DNA from: Desulfohalovibrio reitneri
GTDB taxonomy: Bacteria; Desulfobacterota; Desulfovibrionia; Desulfovibrionales; Desulfovibrionaceae
Length of the DNA: 64,000 nucleotides
NCBI RefSeq assembly: GCF_000711295.1
Contig: NZ_JOMJ01000003.1
Location: forward strand, 819,001-883,000
Direction: 5' to 3'
In this document: piece after piece, positions 56,683 through 64,000 of the stretch
How positions within the stretch are numbered: position 1 is the first letter of the stretch
Layout: each line of letters opens with the position of its first letter
Translations under genes and position numbers: made by a program
The notes under the pieces: model-generated
Database searches by the model: none
Told to the model about the DNA's origin: nothing
The model's input: the letters and a program-made list of their open reading frames with translations, nothing else

Positions 56683-59600
56683 ATGCCGACCCGGATACAG
56701 GGCCTGGCCGAACAGTGCAGGCAAGTCTCCACGAGTCGCCTTCTGGGTGACTGGGAGGAATGGCGCAAGCATTTTGGTCAGGCGGTGAACATTCTGGCGC
56801 GAACAGGCGCGAACGACGATGCCTGGCGTGCCGCGGACGTGGTTGCCCTGCGGCTGTACCAGGCCGCCACGGCTTCTAATTCCATATCCGTGCGGATATT
56901 TTCCATCCGGGCCTTGAGCAGGCTCGGGTCTTTCGGAGTCGGGTTGGCGGTGGACTTGTGCGCCTCCGGGGCCATTGGGGAAAGCCATCTCGTCGCGTTG
57001 AACTCGAAAATGGAACCTCGCGAGCGTCTTTTGTTGTGCAACGAGGCGCTTAGCAACTCCACCTTTCCATCATTCCTGAACCCTCTCCTGGAACAGGCCC
57101 TGGAAGACGCCCGGCAGCTTGAACCGGCCCAGGCCGCTGGTTTTGTCGACGAGGCCGCGTCTGGACCAGGCGGAATCGACCACATGGTCGCCCGCGCGTT
57201 GCGGCAGGGTATTTTCGGCAGGTGGCTGAGCGACGGAGGAGCCGGGGAGCTTTCGAGGGATTCCGCGCATCGGGTCTGTCGGGCCGTATCGGCGTTGCGG
57301 GAGCGTGAACTGGTGCCCACGGTCGTCGCATCCCTGGCTGACGAAGCCAAACGGCTTCCTCCGGCCGCCCTGCGCCTGGCCGCCGAGTGCGCGCCCCGTG
57401 GAGTCCATGCCGAGGAGACCGCCCGGCTGGTATCCGCCGCGTTCGCAAAGGGTGACGTATCCTCGCGCAAGGCCACGGTTCTCGCCCTTATATGCATGCG
57501 CTGGCCGCGCACGCCTCGAGTTCTGGCCGCCATCCACTCCCGTATGCCGGGATACAGGCGGCACCTGCTCCCCGCCTTGCTGCTGCTGGGCGAAGAAGGG
57601 TTCGCTCAGTTTCTCAACCTTGTTAGCGAGGGGGAGCGCCGGGAGATTTCCCACCGGCTTTTCGAACTTATCGCCGAGTTGCAGCCGGAATTCTGCTTGG
57701 CTGTGCTACGGCGCAGAGAACTTCTTGGAGCCAGGGAGGTGAGGGAGGATGTGGCCCAAGGCCTGCGAGAGGTTTTTGGGAAGCTGGAGCGGGCCGCCGG
57801 TGAGGGGTGCCGGGTGTCTGTCCCCACGAGACCGCGCACCCTGCAAGGTCCGACCTTGCGAAGTGGCTTTTTCGCCAAGCTCCTGGGCAGGGACAAGGCC
57901 GGACTCCAGGAAGAGGCCAAGCGGTCGATGGATATTTCCGATCTAGACTTGGAGGGAACCGGCCTGGAGGGAGCCGCGCTCAAGGACCGCGCCATTCGTC
58001 GGCTGAAACTGCGGGGTGTGTTCGTTCAATCCAGCCTGTTCGAAAACTGCGCCTTCGTCGACTCCGATTTATCCAGCGCCACGCTGCGTTCTGCCGAGTT
58101 CGTGAACTGCACCTTTACGGAGTGCTCCTTCATCGAGAGCGTTTTTCTGGAATGCCGCTTTACGGCGTGTACGTTTTTACGCTGCGATTTCGCCGGGGCG
58201 TGGCTGGAAAACAGTGCGTTTGGATCCTGCGTGCTTCGTGAGTCGCATGGTGCGGGAGCCAGCCTGCTTAACGTGCGGGCAAGTGAATTCGAGGCGGTGT
58301 GCTGCCTGCTGCACGGTTTGCAAGCGGTTCGATGCCGCTTTGAATCCGGGCGGTTCGCACGTTGTCGATTCAATGGAAGCGGTTGGCTGGAGCTCACCAC
58401 TCGGGGTGTCGCCTTCGAGCGGTGCGGACTGTCAGGGATGACCCTGGCTGACTGCCGCTTTTATTCCAGTCCGGCGGTGAATTGTGATTTTACCGGAACA
58501 CTGGAGCGTGGGACTCAGGCTGATGAGCCGGGATGGCTTGCTTTCCTCCAGGAGCTACTTGCCGAGCGTGTGCTGGAAATGACTGGCGACAGTGCGGAGT
58601 GGAGCGGCGACATCCTGGACAGTGAGGACGGGGAATGGTTCGCGGAGCGCTGTCTGCGTGTTTGGCAACGCCACCGCGCCATGGCTGTGGACGAGGAGGC
58701 CATGCAGTCCGAGAACCACCGCCGCCTGGATCTCATGCGCCGGCGCATGTCCCCGGACCAGGCCGAGTTCGCGACAATGCTGCCGCTTCTCCTCGGCGGA
58801 GAGGGATTGGATACGGCTTACGCATCCGCGGCCGGACCGCCGTGTGAAATCCATGGCTACCACCCGTCTTTGGAGGCCGTTCGCCTGGTGAAAAAGTATT
58901 TTCCGGAAGCCGGGTTCCGCGCCCGGGGAGGCGTTGGCATTGCCGGGCTCTACGCCATGGGCAGCATGGGGACACTGGCCCAGACCAGGGAATCGGACCT
59001 GGACTGCTGGGTTTGTCTCGAGGAGGGAACGGACGAAGAGAAAGTGGAGCGGCTGCGTGGCAAGCTTGCCGGGCTGGAGAAATGGGCCTGGGAGCGCTTC
59101 GGCCTGGAGACGCATTTTTTTCTCATGCGCTTGGAGGACGTGCGCGCCAACCGGTTCGGCATCAGCGACCAGGATAGTTCGGGAACCGCCCAGGCTCTCT
59201 TGCTCAAAGACGAGTTCTACCGCACGGCCTTGAAGCTGGCCGGGGATATGCCGGCCTGGTGGCTGCTTCCTCCGGGGCTTGGGCGCGAAGAGTATCGCGA
59301 GCGTTGCCGGGACGCTCTGCTCTATCCCCTTTTGGAACCGCCGAGAGTGTGCGACTTGGGGGCCCTGGAGCCCATTCCACCCCAGGAGTTCTTCGGGGCG
59401 TGCATGTGGCAGATCGTCAAGGCCATCAAGAGTCCCTTCAAGTCCGTAATGAAGTTCGGCCTGCTGGAGCGGTACGCGGAGGAGGCGGGCAAAGGGCGGC
59501 TCCTTCTCTGCGACCGTATCAAGGGGCGCATCCAGTTGGGAACGGCCCCGGTGTTTTCCCTGGATCCCTACGCCGCGTTGTTTCAGGAAGTGCGTGAATT

Positions 59601-60554
59601 GTATCTCAGGCGCGAGGATGAGGAGGCGCTGAGGCTCATGCGCGAGGCCTACCTGCTCAAGGCCGGGCTCGACCAGGTGCGGATGGAACTGGGCCAGCCC
59701 CGCCACGCCGACGAAGACGTGCTGGTTGGCTGGCTGACGGACGAAAAGGGTATGGGCGGCTTTTCCAGCCTGCGGCGCGACACCGCCACCTGGGGATTCA
59801 CCAAAACCGTCGAGATGGGCCGTCTGGTAAATACCTACGTCCTGGCCACCTACAACCGCATCCGGGAGCGACTTGGCGAGGGGGAGGCCCTGCTCGCCGC
59901 CAAAATATCGCCCGAGGACCTGACCAAGCTGGGGCGGCGCATAACAGCTCTATATTCCAGAAAAAAAGGAAAGATTGAGCGCCTGCCCTTCGCCGCCCTC
60001 TCGGGTAGGGAATTCAGCGAGTTGGTCCTGGCCGCGGATAAGGCTCCGGGCAAACGTACCGTCTGGCACCTCAGCGGTAAGCGGGGGGGGGCGTCCAAGC
60101 TGTTGCGAAAGGAGGCTGATCCGGCTCGACTCCTGCTGTGGGCGGTGGCCAACGGGGTGTATGCAGCCGGCCAAATGGTGCGCGGCGACAGGACGGCGGC
60201 CCCCTCTCCGCGGAGGACACCAGCAAATTGGTGGACTTGTTCGCGGACTTTTTCCCCGCCAAAAAGGTATTCGAGGTGGATCTCGCCTCCTGCCTGGAGG
60301 AGGAGGCGGTGGAGCGCGCTCTATTGCTTCTCAATCTGACGGTTTCCAGAGAGGCAGACTCCCTGCGTGAAATGCACGTGGTCTACGCCACATCCTGGGG
60401 TGAACTGTTCTGCCTGCGGGACACCTCGCCGGTGCTCGACCGCTCGGTTCGCGAACACTTGGCCGAACGACTGGGATTGCGCTTGGCGCCCAGGGCGCGT
60501 CTGGATTTCTTCCTTCCCGGCAAGTCCCGCTGCCCCCGTCCGGTGTTGGGGTAA
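56683..60554 (+). CDS. Very large class I adenylate cyclase with HEAT-like and pentapeptide-repeat N-terminus, frameshifted as read
   Basis: About 1290 residues if the frame is repaired. Residues about 1-400 are helical HEAT-like repeats; about 423-606 are Cys/Phe/Arg-rich pentapeptide repeats (ENCAFVDSDLSSATLRSAEF pattern); from about 700 the class I cyclase domain, with LYAMGSMGTLAQTRESDLDCWVC (catalytic SDLD) near 755-777 and LLKDEFYRTALKLAGD after it. At a C5 run (60200-60204) the frame is lost; one extra base continues as LSAEDTSKLVDLFADFFP to 60554. It makes cAMP from ATP. Usual class I enzymes lack the repeats. Confidence 0.82.
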
Positions 60555-60666
60555 TGTGTCACGGGGAGCCGCAGGGGTCCCGTTCGCCTCGTGCTTCCCA
60601 CCGCTCCCGGAGTAATCATTGTCAGCGGGCGCGTGGGGGAGTACGAAATCGTGTTTCGGGCTAAAC

Positions 60667-60695
60667 TTGATTTGTGCGCCGCACAAAACTAGAAC
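60667..60695 (+). promoter_or_regulatory. Candidate cheV promoter with an internal palindrome
   Basis: TTGATT (60667-60672), 17-bp spacer, TAGAAC (60690-60695), about 45 bp before cheV. The spacer holds the palindrome TTGTGC-GCC-GCACAA (60672-60686), a plausible repressor or activator site. Confidence 0.4.
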
Positions 60696-60740
60696 CCGCC
60701 ATGCCGTGGCCAGCCAAGAGTTTCGATTGGGGGAGAACGC

Positions 60741-61727
60741 ATGAGTCAGACAAATATTCTTCTGGAATCCGGCACCAACGAACTGGAGATTGTTGAGTTC
60801 ACCATCGACGAGCTGGGGGACGACGGCAAGGTGTACAGCGGCCACTACGGCGTCAATGTGGCCAAAGTGCTGGAAATCATCCGCATGCCGCAGGTCACTG
60901 AAATGCCCGAGGCAAGCCATCCCTGCGTCATGGGCGCTTTCAACCTCCGCTCCCGAATCATCCCCTTGGTGGATCTCGCTTCCTGGTTGGGTAAACGGAC
61001 AAAGGAAAACGACGCCCAGAAGGTCATCGTCACCGAATTCAACAACGTCATCAACGCATTCCTCGTATCCGGAGTCAACCGCATCCACCGCATCTCCTGG
61101 GAGCAGGTGGAGCCGCCCTCGCGGCATCTTTCCGACTACACGGCCTCCTCCATTACCGGCGTGGTCAAGTTCGAGGACCGCATCATTCTAATCCTGGACA
61201 TGGAACGTATTATTGCCGACCTCAACCCCAACTTGGCCTTATCTTTGGAGGACAAGGTGGACGAGGACGACCAGGATGACCGGGAAATCAACGTACTTAT
61301 CGCGGACGACTCCACCATGATCCGTCGCACCATCGGACGCGGACTGGAAAAAATGGGCTTTGTGGTCGAGAGAACGACCAATGGCAAGGAAGCCTGGGAC
61401 CGGCTGCTGGACATCAAGAAACGGGCCGAGGACGAAAACCGCCCCATCACCGACCTTCTGAACATCATCGTGTCCGACATCGAGATGCCGGTCATGGACG
61501 GCCACAACCTCTGCAAGCGCATCAAGGACGACCCCGTGCTCGGGCAGCTTCCGGTCATCCTTTTTTCCTCCCTCATCACCGACCGCCTGCGCCACAAGGG
61601 AGAGACCGTGGGGGCGGACGACCAGATTTCCAAACCCGACATCACCACTCTGGCCAGGCGCATCCGTTCACTGCTGGCGGATAAGCAAGGCATAGAGATG
61701 GCGAAAGGGGAGGAGGCGGCGAGCTGA
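60741..61727 (+). CDS. cheV: Chemotaxis protein CheV
   Basis: 328 residues: N-terminal CheW-like domain (about 10-165; FNLRSRIIPLVDLASWLG) coupling receptors to CheA, and a C-terminal receiver (about 180-310; LIADDSTMIRRTI, phospho-Asp in IVSDIEMPVMDG, the Lys in QISKPD). GGGGGAG precedes the ATG. A separate transcription unit with birA 9 bp downstream. Confidence 0.94.
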   Translation: MSQTNILLESGTNELEIVEFTIDELGDDGKVYSGHYGVNVAKVLEIIRMPQVTEMPEASHPCVMGAFNLRSRIIPLVDLASWLGKRTKENDAQKVIVTEFNNVINAFLVSGVNRIHRISWEQVEPPSRHLSDYTASSITGVVKFEDRIILILDMERIIADLNPNLALSLEDKVDEDDQDDREINVLIADDSTMIRRTIGRGLEKMGFVVERTTNGKEAWDRLLDIKKRAEDENRPITDLLNIIVSDIEMPVMDGHNLCKRIKDDPVLGQLPVILFSSLITDRLRHKGETVGADDQISKPDITTLARRIRSLLADKQGIEMAKGEEAAS

Positions 61728-61736
61728 CCCGCCGGT

Positions 61737-62579
61737 ATGCCCACCGTTCTCTCTCCAGACACACCTCCCGAGTTGCTGGGCGATCTCCATCCGGCCTGGC
61801 GCGGGGACATCGACGCTCTCGCTCCATGGCGTGCAGCCGCGGAAGGATTCACCTCCGATCGTATTGCCGATTTTCCGCTCGCTCTGGTCCTGGCGGACTG
61901 CGGTTCCACCATGGACGAGGCGTGGCAACGCATTGAGGAAGGGGGGCTGAACGCATGGGACAGCCTGCTGGCGGCGCGCCAGAGCGGCGGCAGGGGGAGG
62001 CTGCGGCGCCCCTGGACATCTCCGGCCGGAAACCTGCATGTCAGCTTGGCGTTGCCTGAACCGCCGCAACCATTTCGCAACATGACCTCCCTGCTGGTTG
62101 GATGGTGTCTGGCCTGTGCGCTTGGGCGCCAAGGCGTTTGCTTGAAGCTCAAGTGGCCCAACGATCTTTTGATCAATGACCGGAAGGTAGGCGGCGCGCT
62201 GGTGGAAGAGAGGAAAGGGCGTCTTGTGACCGGCGTCGGCTTGAACCTTGTGGCCTGCCCCCCGGATGAGGCCATGAGAGCGGATCGAGCCGTTCCGGCC
62301 GCGAAACTGCATATCCCTGGGAAAGGCCCGCTTCGGGTCTGGCTCGATGCACTCCCCATTTTCCGCGAAGTCTGGATGAAATCCCAGGAGGGCAGTCCTA
62401 AGGACTTGGCCCGCCGGGTAGAAGGGGCTCTGGCCTGGCTCGGCGGACGTGTTGGCGTGCGTGACGGAGAACGTGTGCGCACCGGCCGCCTGCTTGGTCT
62501 TGATGAGCGGGGAGGGCTCCTCCTGGCCGAAGATGGGGGGACTTCGGCGCTTTACTCGGGCTCACTTTTTCCGCTATGA
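61737..62579 (+). CDS. birA: Biotin-[acetyl-CoA-carboxylase] ligase BirA (ligase-only form)
   Basis: 280 residues with no N-terminal helix-turn-helix, so a ligase without repressor function. Biotin-AMP loop SGGRGRLRRPWTSPAGN and LKWPNDLLINDRKVGG are visible. The next gene encodes a biotin-dependent carboxylase, its likely target. Confidence 0.9.
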   Translation: MPTVLSPDTPPELLGDLHPAWRGDIDALAPWRAAAEGFTSDRIADFPLALVLADCGSTMDEAWQRIEEGGLNAWDSLLAARQSGGRGRLRRPWTSPAGNLHVSLALPEPPQPFRNMTSLLVGWCLACALGRQGVCLKLKWPNDLLINDRKVGGALVEERKGRLVTGVGLNLVACPPDEAMRADRAVPAAKLHIPGKGPLRVWLDALPIFREVWMKSQEGSPKDLARRVEGALAWLGGRVGVRDGERVRTGRLLGLDERGGLLLAEDGGTSALYSGSLFPL

Positions 62580-62647
62580 GACTTGGTTCCACGCTGCGGG
62601 ATTCTTACCCCGAAGCCATTTCATGACAATGCGAGAGATACGAGCTT

Positions 62648-64000
62648 ATGGCCCCCAAAACATTTGAGCAAGTCGTCGAGGAAATTCGAGGCAAGTCCAT
62701 CCTCGTGGCCAACCGGGGCATTCCCGCCCGCCGCATCGTCCGCACCATCCGTGAGATGGCCCAGGGCGTCTCCATCATGACCGCCACGGACGTGGATAAA
62801 GCCTCGCCCACCACGGCCGCCGCGCGCGAACTGATGCTATTGGGCGAGGATCCGCGTGCATATCTTGATATCGACTTGATCATCCGCAAGGCCAACCAGC
62901 GGGGCATCATCGCCATTCATCCGGGCTGGGGATTCGCCTCCGAGGACGATTCTTTTCCGCAGAAATGCGCCGAGGCGGGCATCATCTTCATTGGTCCCAC
63001 GGCCAGGGCCATGCGGCTTCTGGGCAACAAGGTCCAGGTACGCAAACTGGCCGTGGAAAACGACGTGCCGGTGGTGCCGGGGTCCGAAGGCGCGGTCACT
63101 GTATCCGAGGCGCGCAAGCTGGCGCACGAAATAGGTTTCCCCATCATGCTCAAGGCCGAAGGCGGCGGTGGCGGACGGGGCATCTACGAGGTCTACAACG
63201 AGGATCAGTTGGAGAGTGCCTTCTCCAAGGCCTCGGCCCTTGCCCAGGCATCCTTCGGCAATCCCCGGCTGTACGTGGAAAAGCTCCTGCAGTCGGTGCG
63301 CCACATCGAGATTCAGGTCATCGCCGACCGTCACGGCAACGTTTTCTGTTTCGACGAGCGCGACTGCACAGTGCAGCGCAATCACCAGAAACTCATCGAG
63401 ATCACTCCCTCTCCGTGGGCGGGTATGACCAAGGAGCTCCGGGAGCGGCTCAAGGATTACTCCGAACGCCTGGTGCGCGCCGTGGACTACCACTCGCTGT
63501 GCACTGTGGAGTTCCTGGTCGATCAGGACGGCACCCCGTACCTCATCGAGGTCAACACCCGGCTTCAGGTGGAGCACGGCATCACCGAATGCCGCTACGG
63601 CGTGGACCTTGTGGAGGAACAGGTGGCTGTGGCCTTCGGGGCCAAGCTGCGGTTCAATAAGAACAACACCAAGCCCCGCGCCCATGCCATCCAGTGCCGC
63701 ATCAACTGTGAGGACCCGCGCAAGAACTTCGAGCCCAATACCGGGCTCATCACCCGTTACGTTTCTCCGGGCGGGCAGGGCATTCGCCTGGATTCCTGCA
63801 TTTCCATGGGTTACGAGTTCCCCTCGCAATACGACTCGGCCGCCTCCCTGCTCATAGCCCACGGCCGCAGCTGGGGAAAGGTGCTGGCAACTCTGGAGCG
63901 CGGGCTGCGCGAGTACATCATCGGCGGGGTCAAGACGACCATCCCCTTCCACCTGCAGATCATTAAACACCCCGAATTCGTCAAGGCGGAGTACGACACC
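62648..64000 (+). CDS. Biotin carboxylase domain of pyruvate carboxylase (3' end outside window)
   Basis: 451 residues visible from ATG 62648, open to the window edge. Biotin-carboxylase features: VANRGIPARRIVRTIREM at the start, HPGWGFASE, the ATP-grasp glycine loop EGGGGGRG, catalytic EVNTRLQVEHGITE. Its size and the adjacent birA favour pyruvate carboxylase (anaplerotic oxaloacetate), but an acetyl-CoA carboxylase AccC or the split PycA form cannot be excluded without the downstream part. Confidence 0.88.
   Translation, partial: MAPKTFEQVVEEIRGKSILVANRGIPARRIVRTIREMAQGVSIMTATDVDKASPTTAAARELMLLGEDPRAYLDIDLIIRKANQRGIIAIHPGWGFASEDDSFPQKCAEAGIIFIGPTARAMRLLGNKVQVRKLAVENDVPVVPGSEGAVTVSEARKLAHEIGFPIMLKAEGGGGGRGIYEVYNEDQLESAFSKASALAQASFGNPRLYVEKLLQSVRHIEIQVIADRHGNVFCFDERDCTVQRNHQKLIEITPSPWAGMTKELRERLKDYSERLVRAVDYHSLCTVEFLVDQDGTPYLIEVNTRLQVEHGITECRYGVDLVEEQVAVAFGAKLRFNKNNTKPRAHAIQCRINCEDPRKNFEPNTGLITRYVSPGGQGIRLDSCISMGYEFPSQYDSAASLLIAHGRSWGKVLATLERGLREYIIGGVKTTIPFHLQIIKHPEFVKAEYDT

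Overview
The window is high-GC bacterial chromosome and reads as a sulfate-reducing deltaproteobacterium of the Desulfovibrio/Desulfovibrionales type. The assignment is inferred from gene content: a six-gene Ech hydrogenase operon, LPS genes (kdsA, kdsC, lptCAB) arranged with rpoN, hpf, ptsN, rapZ and PTS genes, small conserved Desulfovibrio-like hypotheticals, and frequent GTG/TTG starts.

Layout. 1-2351: end of a metallo-beta-lactamase-fold protein, then rsmD, coaD and miaA. 2329-3446: two small minus-strand membrane/TPR genes. 3583-8851: minus-strand echABCDEF, whose EchF has an unusual Lys/Ala-rich tail. 9424-14581: exported cell-envelope genes (amidase, TPR protein, two exported unknowns) split by a recent ISL3-family insertion with an 8-bp target duplication. 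14652-18359: tatA, small conserved genes, HAD phosphatase, YggT, DivIVA, DUF167 and DUF465. 18373-21671: ilvB, ilvN, ilvC. 21816-24793: PAS histidine kinase and a radical SAM/TPR protein.

24995-43610 is an accessory island ending at a tRNA-Ser(CGA) gene. It holds two nearly identical IS5-type elements in opposite orientation, a PEP-CTERM protein, a decayed second IS5-type element, a 23-repeat CRISPR array and a full type I-E set on the minus strand (cas3, cas8e, cse2, cas7e, cas5e, cas6e, cas1, cas2). At its right end lie an excisionase-like gene and an integrase remnant cut by an IS3-family element.

The most interesting signal is the 498-bp gap between cas3 and cas8e. Directly after the cas3 stop codon are two degenerate CRISPR repeats separated by exactly 33 nt. 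That pseudo-spacer matches, over its first 10 nt, a site only about 40 bp further along that carries an AAG motif in the PAM position and overlaps a promoter-like sequence. This is the architecture expected of a crRNA-like regulatory guide (CreA/CreR type). Downstream are structured RNA, a possible 35-aa ORF and a terminator-like hairpin before cas8e.

43774-64000 is housekeeping again: tadA, purQ, pyrG, kdsA-kdsC-lptCAB, rpoN-hpf-ptsN-rapZ-PTS IIA/IIB/IIC, a very large class I adenylate cyclase fused to pentapeptide repeats, cheV, birA and the start of a pyruvate/biotin carboxylase. Three genes (cas5e twice, PTS IIC, adenylate cyclase) are broken as read. In each, one extra base in a short homopolymer restores the family protein, so sequencing undercalls should be excluded before calling them pseudogenes.
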